From positions 32,143,809 to 32,207,808 of the forward strand of contig CM064653.1 in the NCBI GenBank assembly GCA_032717465.1: a stretch of 64,000 nucleotides of DNA, given 5' to 3'. Each line of letters opens with the position of its first letter. Within the stretch, counting starts at the first letter, position 1. Below, piece after piece: positions 32,986 through 45,090 of this stretch. The position numbers and the translations under genes are program-made. This DNA comes from Coenobita brevimanus. Lineage: Eukaryota; Arthropoda; Malacostraca; Decapoda; Coenobitidae. Below the pieces are notes generated by a model. It did no database searches, was not told the DNA's origin, and saw only the letters and a list, made by a program, of their open reading frames with translations.

Positions 32986-33409
32986 CGATTAATTTATTAT
33001 TTGTTAATGAGTTTTGGACGGTCTGTTGATAGTTTTCCTAATTTTGTTATTTCCTGACCCCCGCGTTTGATTCTGTTCATCTCGTGCATTTACTGGAAAC
33101 AGCATCCGGATGATGATGATGATGATGATATTGATGATGATTATGATGATGATTTTGTTGTTGTTGTCTACCAGAGATGCATATATAACATGAGGTAGCA
33201 CCCAGAGTGCAATACCCGTGCCCAGCAATTGGCCTAAAGGCCGAACATTTGACCCTATGATTTCGACCTTCGACAGATTGCTCTCAAAACTGAATTACTT
33301 CATTCTTTCCTGACCCTCAACCAAATCGGATCTAAACTCTTAGTTGACCTTGCCTGGGACCCTAACATTTGAGATTTCCCTGTGACTTTGACATCTGACT
33401 GATTGATAT
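32986..33409. repeat. GAT microsatellite and second TGACCTTGACC-type repeat
   Basis: ATG/ATT triplets at 33109-33165, then the repeat described at 30785 from about 33236 to the gypsy LTR boundary. Confidence 0.6.
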
Positions 33410-34054
33410 TGTTACATCCGCGTCCCATACTGCCCCTACAACAGCAGTAGTGCAGTATAGGAAGGACGTTGCCCAGTGAGTTGTTCTTCCTAGAGGCAGT
33501 CTTTCAGTGTACAACAACACAGAGCAGCACAGGTGTTGTAAATAAACATTGGCTTCTTAAGTTCATGTCTATTTTCCAGATAATTACACTTAATGCTTGC
33601 CAACTGCACTTCACTGTTTTCACAAGCACCGGAGCTATACTATTTTCACTGCACTGAACTGACACTGAACTACACTCAAATTGAACTGAAACTGACTGAA
33701 ACTGCTCTATTCTCCTCCACTTCCTTATATAGCCGTATATTACTCTCGAAGATTCTGGTGTACTCTAGTACCTACAGTTACCAAATCAGAGACATCCAAT
33801 ACATGCCAGATATTTCATACACTGCACAACACTCTAAATTATTTAGCATACTGACTGAGATAAAATTACATAATTTAACAATCATGCGAATAAAGCATTA
33901 TAGAGAAAAAGAGCACAAAATTTAATGCATAACATACAAAGTACCTCCAATCACAAATAGCAGGCAAACTGGCAACTATGACACGTAATGGTAAAATGCT
34001 AGAAACACTGAGAAACTTCCAGACTACCTAACTAGCAAATCCAGCTTCTCAACA
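33410..34054 (-). repeat. 3' LTR of G2
   Basis: Plus-strand ends TGTTACATCC and CTTCTCAACA, 645 bp. Shares with the G1 LTR the phrases TATAGGAAGGACGTTGCCCA, AGTGAGTTGTTCTTCCTA and GCAGGCAAACTGGCAAC. It is followed by the purine tract (minus strand) at 34055-34069. Confidence 0.87.
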
Positions 34055-34364
34055 CTACCCCCTCCCTAATACTTTGTCGTCCCGACAAAACTACACAATG
34101 TATACAAACATAAACCTTAATCCTAATGAAACATCTGACTATGCACAAAATAATCCTTCAACTTATCGGGTCTTCCCCTCTGCCGCTTTCGACGACGTCC
34201 CTGCTCTTCCACATAGCCCACTTCTCTCGGAATGTCTTGGCCCTTCTCATGATGCATTTATTCTCTTGGGAAACTGTCACCATCCTCATGCACTTTGGCT
34301 GCGGATGAGCACGTTTCCTCGGAGACGTACCGCTGTACTGTCCTGGCCCAAGGTACTACCACAG

Positions 34365-35606
34365 TCATTTCACGTGTACTACCTTTGGGTGAGATTTCTT
34401 GCCTCCCCAAATCAGGTATGCTACATCTGATTGGCAGTCCAGCACAGTGTAAGGCCCATTCCATGAGCTCTGCAGCTTTGGTGACTGTCCCTTCTTCCAC
34501 TGGGGACTGTATAACCAAACTTGGTCACCATCCTTGAAGCTCACCTCACTTGCCTTAGCATCACACGTGCACTTCATCATTTCGCCTGAAAACTTAAGGG
34601 CTCCTCGCACTTGATGTACCTCAGCCAGCCTTTCCTGAAGATGCTTCACACAGCTGGAGGTGTCTGTAGGCATCTCTTCACCAGGTGGTCTTTCCATTAA
34701 TATGTCAATGGACAAGTGTAATTCGTGGCCCAACATCAGTTTTGCAGTGATGTAGCCAGTAGACTTTGGGATGCAAACCAATATGCCATCAGCAACGCAG
34801 GTAATTTCTCGTCCCATTCCGTTTGTCCCTCTATGCAGTACTTGGCCAGTTCGTGTTCCAGGGTCCAGTTGAATTTCTCTACCATCCCATCTGACTGTGG
34901 TCTTAATGGAGTTGTCCTGGTCTTCTTGATCCCCTGTAACTTGCAGCACTCATGGAACACAGCAAACTCAAAGTTTCTACCCTGGTCTGAATGTAGCTCC
35001 TGTGGCATCCCAAAACATCAGAACTGGTCAACCAACACCTGAGCAACAGTCACAGCTTTTGATCGGGGATGGCAAAGACTTCTGGGCAGTTTGTGAATAG
35101 TTCATGGCGAAACATATATACCGATTTCTTCTTTCAATGAGTTATACAGGTCCAGCAATGTCCACCACAACTTTTTCCAACGGTGCACCCACTTGGCACA
35201 GCTGTAGAGGGGTGCAACCACGTTTCTTGGGTCCTTTCTTGGCACAGCATACATCACAGGCCCGACACCAGTCTTCAACGTCCTACCACATGCCTGTCCA
35301 GTAGAACCTCTGTCACAGCCGACTTAGAGTTTTCTTCACTCCCAGGTGCCCACAAATGATATGGTTATGGAAATCATCCAAGATCTTGGAACTCATTTTC
35401 ATTGGAACCACCAGTTGCCAATACTTTCTGAGGCCATCGGGTGTCTCCCACTGATTCTCCGGTAGTCCGTTGTTCAAACGAAGAAGGTCCCACTGACTCC
35501 GGTAGCTCTTAGTCACAGGGCTGAACCTGGAAACCTTATCTGAAGATGGTCGCACCGTACTCCACTGCTGCCACTCTAGCACTGGTTGTAAATCTGCATC
35601 CTCCAT
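34365..35606 (-). pseudogene. G2 integrase, broken
   Basis: In coding order: LRLNNGLPENQWETPDGL and HNHIICGHLGVKKTLSRL (zinc domain, 35330-35480), a damaged stretch over the first catalytic Asp region (35010-35310), then LHSDQGRNFEFAVFHECC and DGMVEKFNWTLEHELAKY (34800-34995) with the second Asp and Glu. The C-terminal domain follows: DGDQVWLYSPQWKKGQSP and WNGPYTVLDCQSDVAYLI. Several frame changes separate the parts, including around 34740-34800 and 35010. Homologous throughout to the G1 integrase. Confidence 0.87.
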
Positions 35607-36300
35607 CTACATCCACTTCATCTGACAGTGGCCCTGTCACTGCAGTACGGCTGCATTTCTTGCCACGATCTTCGTTTTTACTACACTGCCGGCACTGTGG
35701 GTAACAAGGCTGATGACTCAGGCTGTCAGCATTGCCATGTACCCGCCCAGGACAGTGCTGCACCTCATAATTGTGCTGGTCCAGCTTCCTGAGCCAGTGT
35801 GCCAGTTGTCCTTCCGGATTCCTTAATGTCTTCAGCCACTTGAATGCCGCATGGTCTGTCCTGGTGATGAAGTAGGACCCATACAATTAGAGGTGGAAGA
35901 AATCAAGGCTCTTCATCACTACCAAGAGCTCCTTACGGGTCACACAGTAATTCCACTTCGGTGGGCTGAGCTTCTTGCTGTAATACGCCACCACATACTC
36001 TTTTCCATCCTGCTTCTGTGACAGGACTCCACCAATACCATGGTCACTAGCATCACAGTCCAGGATGAATAGCTGACTCTGATCTAAGTACAGCAATAAT
36101 GGAGAGCTTGCCAACGCAGGCCTTCTGAGTAATTGCAGTCCACGCAAACTTTTGCCTCTTCCCCAACAACTTATGTAGAGGTGCGACAATTGCTGCAAAG
36201 TCCTTGACAAAATGCTGGTAGTAGGTACACAAACCCAGGAAACTACAAAGCTCCTTCACACAAGTTGGCACTGGCTAGTTATCAACAGCTGCCACCTTCT
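35536..36300 (-). pseudogene. G2 RNase H region, broken
   Basis: Connection and RNase H parts: VKELCSFLGLCTYYQHFVKD, FILDCDASDHGIGGVLSQ, VVAYYSKKLSPPKWNYCVTR, KELLVVMKSLDFFHL, then ITRTDHAAFKWLKTLRNPEG and CPGRVHGNADSLSHQP. These are the canonical landmarks D-ASD, the E of the KEL helix, TDH and NADSLS. Frames change near 36210 and 36050, and a stop lies near 35887. Confidence 0.85.
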
Positions 36301-36327
36301 CTAGATCAGTACAGATGCCACCCTTGC

Positions 36328-37165
36328 CTACAATGTGTCCCAGGTACAGTATTTCACTTCCTTCTGGTATAAGTAGCACTTCTTGGAGTTAAGCTTGAGG
36401 TGCGCCTCTCGGATCCTGTTGAACACCTCCAACAGCCTCTCCAGTTCCTGGTCGAAAGTTTGTCCAAACACAATTACATCGTCAGGATAGATGAGATCTG
36501 TCTGCCAGTGCAGGCCTTCCAGTAAACGATCCATGAGATGCTCAAAAGTGGCTGGGGCATTGCTTAGGCCAAATGGCATCACTTTAAATTGCCATAAACC
36601 CCACCCGTATGAAAAGGCTGTTTTCGCCTTGTCCTTCTCTGCAACCTTGACCTGATGATATCCTGCTTTCATATCTAGAGTGGAGAACCACTTGGCACCA
36701 GACAGAGCATCCAGTGTGTCATCAGTCCTTGGCAAGGGGTATGCATCCTTCACTGTCACTTCATTCAGGGCTTGATAATCCACACAGCACCTTACTGAGC
36801 TATCCTTCTTCATTACCAGAATCACTGCTGATGCCCAAGGACTGCTGGACTTTTCTATCACTCTTTGACTTTGGAGATTCTCCATCACCTTCTCCATTAC
36901 CTGCCATTGAGCTGGCACCATTTTTGGGGCTGGCTTATTAATCGCGCGGTGATCCCTGGTGTCTGTACAATGCTCCACCAAATCAGTGCACCTCTTCTAG
37001 GTCTCCAGTGGAAAAGACATCAACAAACTTCGTCAGCAGCTGCCTCAACTTCAGCATTTGTGAGTCATCTAGGCACTGGCAACTCCTTGAAAATAGTTCT
37101 TGTAAATGGTCTGGCACATACCCATCTTCTTTGACTACACCCCTCTTACAGGCCTTTGCTGCCAC
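36328..37165 (-). pseudogene. G2 reverse transcriptase, motif YPDD
   Basis: Upstream linker VPDHLQELFSRSCQCLDD and LLTKFVDVFSTGDLEEVH, then after a break VIEKSSSPWASAVILVMKKD, RCCVDYQALNEVTVKDAYPL, LDMKAGYHQVKVAEKDKAKT, AFSYGWGLWQFKVMPFGLSN and APATFEHLMDRLL. Motif C reads LIYPDDVIVFG (36477-36489), where gypsy enzymes usually have Leu, Met or Val, not Pro, before DD. The 654-bp part (36328-36981) is open; the join to the linker is frameshifted near 36982. Confidence 0.88.
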
Positions 37166-37179
37166 TCAGAGTCTACCAT

Positions 37180-37880
37180 CTAACACAGTCCCACAATTTC
37201 TCCCTCATTGATCTTCTGTGGCTCACAGGAAAAACTGGCCACCATTACTGGCACTTCACCTGCACCTGTTTCCACCAAAGTTCTTCCCATCATCACCCCG
37301 GCCTTTGTCTTCAACCGTACATCAGGTTCCACTATCCCTAGACAGTTGTCACAAGAGCCACTCATCTTGCACTGGAGCAATGGTTCTGATTTTGAGGGTA
37401 TCACTGTAGTGTGGAGTGCCCTCACCTCACCACCAGAACTGGTATGTCTCATGGCTGTGACAGGAACTGACTTTTCTCGGACCTTCAGCTTCATGGAGCA
37501 GAAGTCCAGCTTACATCCCATGGACATCAGATAGCCCAGACCAAGAAGGCAAGGATCCTCCATGTTGGCCACGTAGACTGGAAGAGTAGCATCTTGCCCT
37601 GCCACCTCAGTTCAGACATCCATGGGCCCCCTCAGTTCTGTGCGGTGCCCATTTACGCTATGCAGTTGTTCTGATGACTCAGGAAGATACTAATGATGTA
37701 ACGCATCAGGCCTCTCAGAAGTCTGCTCTGAGGCTGAATCAATCACCAGGAAACACTTCTTTCCATCTATTCTGCCATCTATTCGCACACTGTCGATTGC
37801 AGTTCTCTTGCATTTTCTCAGTGGTGGGGCTACTTGGGAAAAGCCAGGTGGTGGTTGCCCCTCAACTCCAGCCTCCACTA
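37180..37880 (-). pseudogene. G2 protease region and linker
   Basis: 37690-37878 encodes KKCFLVIDSASEQTS, the position of the aspartic protease active site. The motif is D-S-A, not the usual D-T/S-G. 37180-37605 encodes PVYVANMEDPCLLGLGYLMS, a common protease-to-RT landmark (LLGLDYL), then linker sequence to NEGEIVGL. Interrupted by stops between 37606 and 37690. Confidence 0.65.
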
Positions 37881-37899
37881 GTTTTCCGCCTCTTTTTGA

Positions 37900-39570
37900 T
37901 CTTCTGCAGCTTTCTTCTTATCCTCCTTTTTCTTGTTTGGACACTCAGAGCTGAAGTGTCCCACCTTGCTACATGTTCAACATGCTTTGGTTACCATTGT
38001 AGATTTCCTTGCACTGCTCTCTTCTTGTTCCTTTTTCTGTTTGTAACAATCGTCTGTCTTGTGTCCCAGCTACCTGCAGAACCAGCAACCTCCTGCGGTC
38101 TTCTCCTGTTCCCTCTTCCAATTGTAGCTGTCCTCTTTCTTAGGTCCTTGCTTTTCTCAGTACCAGCAACTTCCTTCAAAGTGTTCCACTTCACGTACCT
38201 GACCCTTTCTTGCCCTGAATCTTGCACGACGGCCTACCAGAAAATTGGATGTACTGGACCTGACATGGGACTCAAACTCTAGAGCCCTGGCTAGTGCTTC
38301 TTTCATGCTTCTGGGTTGTCCCTGCTTCACTTGCATTTTCAACTCTGCTCTGTCAAGAACATCGATGAACTAGTCCCTCAGAAGAATAACCAACAGTTTA
38401 CGTGCTGCTCCAGGATATGCCTTGTATGCCATACTCTCTAGGTCATGAGCAAGCTGCTTTAGGGATTTGCGTCGAGCCCTTACACGGGTCCAGAATCTTG
38501 CCCTGTAAACCTCAGTCTGGTACATGGTCCCATATCTGTGCTTCAGCACTTCTATTAGGGACTAATAACTGTTCCTCTCCTTCACTGACATCTGGCCCAG
38601 AATTTCCATTGCGGCACCCTTGAGGCTAGTAGCAAGCTGCACTTACCCCCTGCCTATCATCCCAACCATTCTGGTCAGCAAGTAGCTCAAATTGGTGCCA
38701 ACATAAGCTTCCCAAGATACTCTACCATCAAATTCCTGAGGTTTCTTTTTAATTGGACCCCACTATAGCCATGCATTTCACTGATTTGGGGCCTAAAAAC
38801 TGGGGCATCATAATTAAGTCAGGACGTAAAACTTCTGCATTCTTATTATTCAACCCTGTAATGCTACCTTTGGATGCTTGGGATCCATCAAGATTCACCA
38901 TACACTGTCCATTCCTATCATATGTTCCTTGTACACTAGCCTGAGGCTCAGCAGTGCAGTATTTCTCTACAGCCTCAATTTTGTCACTAATTATCTTCAG
39001 ATGGTCGTCTACATGTTTCAGGTGGTTATCTACATGCTGTCTGCACTCCATCAGAATTCTCTCACAAATTGTCTTCAGCTGGTTGTCTACATGCTGTTTG
39101 CACTCTGTCACATTATTGCTTACCTTATACTTCTGCTGCTGTAGCTCAGCGTATGCTTCCTCCTTCAGTTGTTCCTGTTCTTCCTTCATTCCCCCCATGA
39201 AAGCATCTAGCTGTCCTTGCGTCCTCAGTTGTAATTCCCTCTGTTGCTCCTTAATGCCTCTTGAAGCTATTCATATCGTTCCTTCTGTTCGTCACTCTGT
39301 GCCTCAAACTGTTCACTCTTTGCCTGCAATTGTTCTTTGATTTCTCCGTTTTCTGCCTGTAATTGTTCTTTGAGTTCTTTTTGTCCTTCATTTTGAGCCT
39401 GTCATTGTCCTTTGAGTTCGTTCTGTCTTTTGTTCTGTGCTTTTAGTTGTGCTTGTAATACCTTCATAATTGCACCTAGCAATGCCTCCTCCTGCCTAGC
39501 TTGGCCTCATGTCTGTACACCTTCTGCCTCCATATCGAAGGTTAGGCTCACTGCAGCACTCTGCCAAAGA
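37900..39570 (-). pseudogene. G2 gag with coiled coil and two CCHC knuckles, broken
   Basis: 39198-38749 encodes a Glu/Gln-rich coiled coil (EEQEQLKEEAYAELQQQKYK, ECKQHVDNQLKTICE, ECRQHVDNHLKHVDD), CTAEPQASVQG and MVNLDGSQASKGSITGL. 38342-38157 includes MKEALARALEFESHVRSS, a capsid-end landmark. Two zinc knuckles follow on the minus strand: C-WF-C-R*LG-H-KTDD-C near 38040-38095 and C-*T-C-SKVG-H-FSSE-C near 37935-37985, each spoiled by one nonsense codon. Upstream (39200-39570) is more of the same Glu/Gln-rich helix with stops. The knuckles identify the protein as gag. Confidence 0.75.
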
Positions 39571-39589
39571 TCCCACACTCCTGACACCA
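39570..39589 (-). other. Primer binding site of G2
   Basis: Minus strand TGGTGTCAGGAG(TG)TGGGAT; same tRNA-Leu match as G1 with two extra bases. One base separates it from the LTR start at 39591. Confidence 0.75.
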
Positions 39590-39590
39590 C

Positions 39591-39780
39591 TGTTACGTCC
39601 GCATCCCACACCGCCACAGGCTCCAACAGCAATAGTACAGTGTGGGAAGGACATTGCCCAGTGAGTTGTTCTTCCTAGAGGCAGCCTTTCAGTGTACAAC
39701 ACAGAGCAGCACAGTCGTTGTAAATAAACACTGGCTTCTTAAGTTCAGTCTTTATTTTCCAGATAATTACACTTAATGCC
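39591..39780 (-). repeat. 5' LTR of G2, truncated
   Basis: Starts TGTTACGTCCGC and follows the LTR through TTTCCAGATAATTACACTTA near 39775, then breaks into Jockey-like sequence. About 190 of about 650 bp remain. Confidence 0.87.
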
Positions 39781-42070
39781 TGGAACAACTGTCTGACTCA
39801 CTTCTTAATTTCTGCAGCATTTGCGGCCTTTCCTCCAACTTTCTGTTAAACAGCACCTCTCCTCCTCTAAACCTCACCTTCTCTTCTTGACAGAGACTCA
39901 GCTGTCTGAGGCAACTGACAGCAGACCCTTTTCTGTTTCCTCCTAGTTTCTCTATACTCATTTAAAAGCCAAAGGTGGCTGTTGTGTATATCTACGCAAC
40001 GATTTATCTTGCTCTCGTGTTTTTGAACTTGATTCTTCTGAATTCTCTACTCTCTGGCTTCGGCTTTCTTGTCATTCTCTGACTAAATATATCTGTGCTG
40101 TTTACTTCTCTCCTAATTCTACTGACAATGAAAAATTCTTCGACTGTCTTACTTCTACAATGGAACAAATTCTACCCATTTCTCCTTCCTCTGACATCTC
40201 CATTCTAGGAGATTTCAATGTTCACCACCACCTTTGGCTCTTCTCTCTTTTCAGTGATCCACCTGGTGAGCAAGCCTACATCTTTTCTATCCTTAATGAC
40301 CTAAAGTAGCTTGTACAGCACCCTAAACGTATCCCTGACCACCTTGGAGCTCCAACATATTTAACCTCTTCCTTACAACTAATCCTTCAGCTTACACTGT
40401 TAATCTTTCCTCTCTGTTGGGCTGCTCCAATCACAACCTTATTACTTTAACCTGTCCTATCGCTCCAGTACGGCCTGAGGACCCTCCAAAGAAACGTCAT
40501 CTGTGGCACTTTGGAGCTGCAGATTGGGAGGCCCTCAGGCAGTACTAATTTGATTTTTACTGGAATGATTATTGCTTCCATGACTGGGAGCCATCTGAGT
40601 GTGCCTTGCATATTACGGAGGTTATTCTCTCGGGCATGGCAGCATACATTCCTTTCATGGGAGGCCCTCAGGCAGTACTAATTTGATTTTTACTGGAATA
40701 ATTATTGCTTCCATGGCTGGGAGCCATCTGAGTGTGCCTTGCACATTACGGAGGTTATTCTTTCGGGCATGGAAGCATACATTCCTTTCTTATATCCATT
40801 GACTAATGCAAGAAAGCCTTGGTTTAATCACACTTGTTCTAATGCTGTCTGCAACAAGGAGAGCGTCTATAAAAGGCACTGGTGCCAACCCACCCCTGAA
40901 TCACGTCATTTTTATATTTCTGCCCGGAATTGTGCTAAGTCTGTTCTTCACTCGGCTAAAATAATTTCATCCTTATTAAATGCTCTCAACTCTCCAACTC
41001 GAATTCTTCCCGCTCCTTCTGGCACCTTGCCATAAATCTTTCTTACAACTTTACCTCATCATCCTTCCCTCCTCTTTTCTACTCTGATGGCTCTGTAGCT
41101 ATTTCTTCTACTGATAAAGCAGATCTCTTTGCTCAGACTTTCTCCTCCAATTCCATCTTAGAGGATTCCAGTGCTGTTCCTCCATCACTTCCCCCCTCTG
41201 ACTTCCTCATGGCTGACAAAATTTCTTCAGCTGATGTATTTTCTGCCATCACTGGCCTCAATAATAACAAGGCATATGGGCGTGATGGAATCTCTCCTGT
41301 TGTCCTCAAGAACTGTGCTTCTGTGCTTACACCCTGCCTATGTAAAGTCTTTCGCCTTTGTCTGTCAGCTTGTACCTTTCCTTCTTGCTGGAAGTTTGCT
41401 CTCATTCAGCCAGTCCCAAAGAAGGGTGACCATTCCCAACCCTCTAACTATCGTCCAACTTCTTGAACATCCTGTGTCTCAAAAGTTTTCGAGTCAATTC
41501 TTAATAGAAAAATTTTAACGCATCTTTCCTATCACAACCTTCTTTTTGATCGTCAGTATGGGTTTCGTCAGGGACACTCCACTGGCGATCTTCTCACCTG
41601 CCTTTCAGACTCCTGATCATCCTCCTTTCGGGACTTCAGCGAAAGCTTTGCCATTGCACTTGACATCTCAAAGGCTTTCAATCGAGTCTGGCATAAATCT
41701 TTAATTTCAAAACTGCCCTCATACAGTTTCCATCCTTCTATCTATGCCTTCATCCATAGCTTCCTTTCTGGTCGTTTTATAGCCGCTGTTGTAGATGGCC
41801 ATCGTTCTTCTCCTAGATCTATCAATAGTGGTGTTCCTCAGGGCTCTTTCCTATCACCAACTCTCTTCCTTTTATTCTTCAGTGATCTTCTAAGTTGTAC
41901 ATCTAACCCTATCCAGTCATACCTGATGTTTCCACGCTTCACCTTTCCATTCGGTTCCCGCAACGTCCATCTCAGCAGTTACTTCAACAAACAAGGGATG
42001 AGGCTATTGCACACCTAATGTCTGACTTGGCTCGTATCTCTGACTGGGGTAAAAATAATCTTGTTTTTAA
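39781..42070 (+). pseudogene. Jockey-like endonuclease/reverse transcriptase (J1), broken
   Basis: Recognisable in order: a CGLSSNF phrase and the TETQLSEAT-equivalent region (39800-39930, frameshifted), ISPSSDISILGDFNVHHHLW (about 40180-40240, endonuclease GDFN motif), a linker with FNHTCSNAVCNKESVYKRHW, RT motif PSDFLMADKISSADVFSAIT and NNKAYGRDGISPVVLKNC (41209-41330), FALIQPVPKKGDHSQPSNYR (about 41400-41460), YGFRQGHSTGDLLTCLSD, LDISKAFNRVWHKSLIS and SINSGVPQGSFLSPTLFLLF. The copy ends before the DD motif can be confirmed. Non-functional. Confidence 0.85.
40526..40791. repeat. 133-bp tandem duplication inside J1
   Basis: Units 40526-40658 and 40659-40791 each start GGGAGGCCCTCAGGCAGTAC and differ at a few bases. 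Other copies of the LINE (J2) have this segment once. 133 is not a multiple of three, so the duplication shifts the frame. Confidence 0.9.
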
Positions 42071-42084
42071 TGCAAAAAAAAAAT

Positions 42085-45000
42085 GGGAGGAGGAACTATA
42101 ATATTAACAAAAAATCTACAAGTCAGAGAAACAGAACTAGATATACCCTGACAAGTAGAACTGATTGCAATAGAGATTGATACATCTGAAGGGAAATTAA
42201 TTGTGGCAGATTTATACATGCCACCCAGAACAAACACTTGGGAAAGAGGCAAACAGGAAGACCTGGAAGAGAGTACAGTTCAGAGTTTAAGAGCATTACT
42301 ACATAGAATGGAAGAGAAATCTGAAAGAATTATAATAACTGGAGATTTCAGTACAAGTATAAATTGGAATAATCTACATGTAAGAAGTCATGAAAGCTGT
42401 TGGGATCAAGAGCTCCTGGTCTTGTGCAGGAGTTTTTCCTAAGACAACATGTAAAGGAAAACACCAGAAAAAGAGGACTTGATGATCCATCAGTACTAGA
42501 TCTTATATTTACTAGGCAAGAAAATGACGTTGACAAAACAATGTATCACCCTTCATTCAGCAAAAGTGACCATGCAGTATCAAATTGTATCTTCAGGATT
42601 GCATATGACATAGTTAACAGTAATGAGTTACAAAAAGAGCCTAAACTACAAAAAGGGCAACTATCATGACCTAAACAAATACTTCTTAGGAACAGATTGG
42701 GAAAAGGAGCTTAGAGGACAAGATTTAAATGTTATATATGGAAAATTCTGTAAACTTTATGAAATAGGAGTCCAAAATTACATTCCACAGCCCAAAGAAG
42801 CAGAAATGAAAATAAAAAAATGGTTTAATACAGTGTAATTAAAAAAAAAAGAGAGAGAAAGAGATTTGTTGTGCAATAGATGCAGAAGACACAATAGTGA
42901 TAGGGCATACAACAACCATAAACAGGCAAGGAACGATTATGCAAGGATAAGGAGAGAAGCCCAAAGACAGTTTAAGGAAGGCATTATAAATAAAAGTAGT
43001 GAATCAACTGAAGCTATTTTACAGCTACATCCAAAGCAAAATCAAAGTTAAAAATAAAATACAGTCCGTTACGGTCGAGGGGATCATCTATACACAAGAA
43101 AAAGATATTTGTGAAGCACAAAATAAAAATTTCCAATCAGTTTTTATAGAGGGAAATAATTATGAGAGAGATGATCTGAAACATGCATGCACACACATAT
43201 TACCGTACCAGATATACAAATATCAGAAAAAGAAGTACAGGAGGAGTTAAGTAAATTAGACAAAGGAAAAGCAAATGCCCTGATGAAATTTCAGGTTGGA
43301 TGCTACATGAATGTGCAAAAGAGTTAAGTAGACCAACATATTTAATATTCAAGGAATCCTTAGGTCAGGGTAAACTACTTAATATTTGGAAGAAAGCAAA
43401 CATTGTTCTCCTATTCAAGAATGGGAATAGACAAAATCCACTCAACTACCGACCAGTATCACTAACCAGTGTTGTAAGATAACTAGAAAAGCTGATAAGA
43501 AAAGTTTGGGTAAACCATTTACAAGAACACAGTATGATAAAAGAAAGGCAGTTTGGTTTTAGATAGGGAAAATCATGTGTTACTAAGCTATTAGGCTACT
43601 ATAATAGAGTTGCAGAAATATTACAGAAAAGAGAAGGAAGGGTGGACAGTACCTGTCTAGATTTCAAGAAAGTATTTGACAGAGTACCACACCAGGCTTT
43701 TATGGAAACTGTACCATCAAGGAGGAATCCAAGGCAACCTGTACTGTTGGATGCAAGATTTCCTTAGAAAAAAAGGGAAATGAGAAAGTACTAAGGGGAA
43801 ATTACTCAACATGGAGGGAAGTGACTAGCGGAGTTCCACAGGACTTAGTGCTGGCACCAATTATGTTTTTAGTGTATATAAATGACATAGATAGTAACAT
43901 TGGAAATGGAAGCTATTTAAATATGTTTGCTGATGATGCAAAGATACAAAGGAGATTTACTAACAGAATATTGTAGAGAGCTACAAGAAGAATTAAATAA
44001 ACTTCATGATTGGAGCAACAAATGGCAAATGGAATTCAATGTGGACAAGTGTCATGAAATTAAGTCTGGTAAAAATGGAAATAGACCATATTGGGATTAT
44101 AAGTTAGGAAGTAAAACCCTACACATACCAGAAAGAGAGAAGAACCTAGGAGTGATTTTCAATAACAGGCTATATCCGGCTGACCACATCAGTGAGAAGG
44201 TACGGAACATGTATACACTGTTTGCTAATATAAGAACAGCATTCACATACATAAATGAAGACATGCTGAGAAAGATAATAATATCATTCATCAGACCAAC
44301 CCTGGAGTATGCATCAGTAGTCTGGAATCCTCAAGAAACACATAGATAAGATTCAAAAAGTACAAAGGGCTGCTACAAGATGGGTACCAAGTTTAAGGGA
44401 TCTAAGCTATGAAGAAAGACTAGCAAACTGAATCCGCCAACACTACAGGAGAGAAGGAAAAGAGGAGACATGATTGTGCTATATAAATGTGTCTCAGGGA
44501 AAGAGAAAATAGACATAAATGAGTATTTTCATTTTTTTTTTTTTTTACGTGTCCGACTCTGGGCAAAGGCTTCAGGGCCTGTGTCTCGGGGGCAGTGACC
44601 TATCCCAATACCCAGTAGTCCTCCTACACCTCCACATGTCACCACTTCAGCGCTGACACCCACCATCCATATTGAATACATGCTAGGGCTGTCTCATACA
44701 GGACTGGTGTCCTGGTATTAGCGGGGGTATTTTTACATGTCGGCGGGTCATCTGGTAGATCATGAAAGTCTGCTTTTAGGAAATTCAAATCCTTAAACTG
44801 TTCCCTGCCTCAGTCGGGATTCGATCCTGGGTCCTTTAGGACTGCAGGCCGCCTCTCTATCGATTCAGCCACCGCCTCCCCCATAGAGTATATAACCTAT
44901 GGGAAAGCATCAGCAAGTGGGCGCTGCAAAAGCTGCATAAAAAGAGAGGTGATAAAGACGTAAGGAAATTCAGTTCCGCAAATAGGGGAATTGATCAGTG

Positions 45001-45090
45001 GAATGCACTACCAAATAAAATGGTGTGTGCCAAAGCAATTCATAAATTTAAAGATATATATGATAAAAGTGATTTAATACACGGGACAGT
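42085..45090 (+). pseudogene. CR1/L2-like endonuclease-reverse transcriptase (C1), broken
   Basis: Order: endonuclease end (VADLYMPPRTNTWERGKQED, ERIIITGDFSTSINWNN, then KSDHAVSN near 42570), linker, RT fingers (LHECAKELSRPTYLIFKESL, NYRPVSLTSVVR), QFGFR-stop-GKSC near 43550-43575, DFKKVFDRVPH, GVPQDLVLAPIMFLVYINDI and MFADDAKIQRR near 43925-43950. Then LHDWSNKWQMEFNVDKCHEI, KNLGVIFNNRLYPADHISEK and ISFIRPTLEYASVVWNP, and after a frameshift RDLSYEERLAN and KRGDMIVLYKC. The last segment resumes after the SINE (RGDKDVRKFSSANRGI, WNALPNKMV). The RRGDMI..YK and WN.LP landmarks place it in the CR1/L2 part of LINEs. Many stops. Confidence 0.85.
44531..44882 (-). mobile_element. tRNA-headed SINE, minus copy, inside C1
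   Basis: Reverse complement of the SINE at 25214: head GGGAGGCGGTGGCTGAATCG (about 44863-44882), box B-like GGATCGAATCCCGAC near 44812-44826, body, CGGAGTCGGACACGTAAA and an A tail (T run at 44532-44545). GAGTAT occurs just outside each side (44521-44526, 44886-44891), a possible short target duplication. Confidence 0.87.

Larger units (their letters stand above)
33410..39780 (-). mobile_element. Ty3/gypsy LTR retrotransposon G2, decayed, 5' LTR truncated
   Basis: Same family as G1, minus strand. The 3' LTR (33410-34054) is complete; the 5' LTR starts at 39591 and is cut at about 39780 by a Jockey-like LINE. The interior keeps gag coiled coil, zinc knuckles, protease region, RT, RNase H and integrase, all interrupted by stops and frameshifts. 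It supplies the full gene order against which G1 can be read. Confidence 0.88.
39781..42074 (+). mobile_element. Jockey-like LINE copy J1, both ends truncated
   Basis: Begins inside the endonuclease (LEQLSDSLL, compare LEPLSDSLLLHFCNIRG in J2 at about 57275) and ends at 42074 in an A run where the CR1-like copy begins. It carries a 133-bp internal tandem duplication at 40526-40791. The copy has many frameshifts. Confidence 0.87.

Noticed and set aside
30785..33409. Possible short regulatory repeats (TGACCTTGACC resembles nuclear receptor half sites)
   Set aside because: The motif belongs to a dispersed repeat with several diverged copies; nothing links it to a gene in this window.
33410..39780. 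Endogenous retrovirus with envelope gene
   Set aside because: Gene order ends with integrase next to the 3' LTR; I find no env-like frame in G1 or G2.
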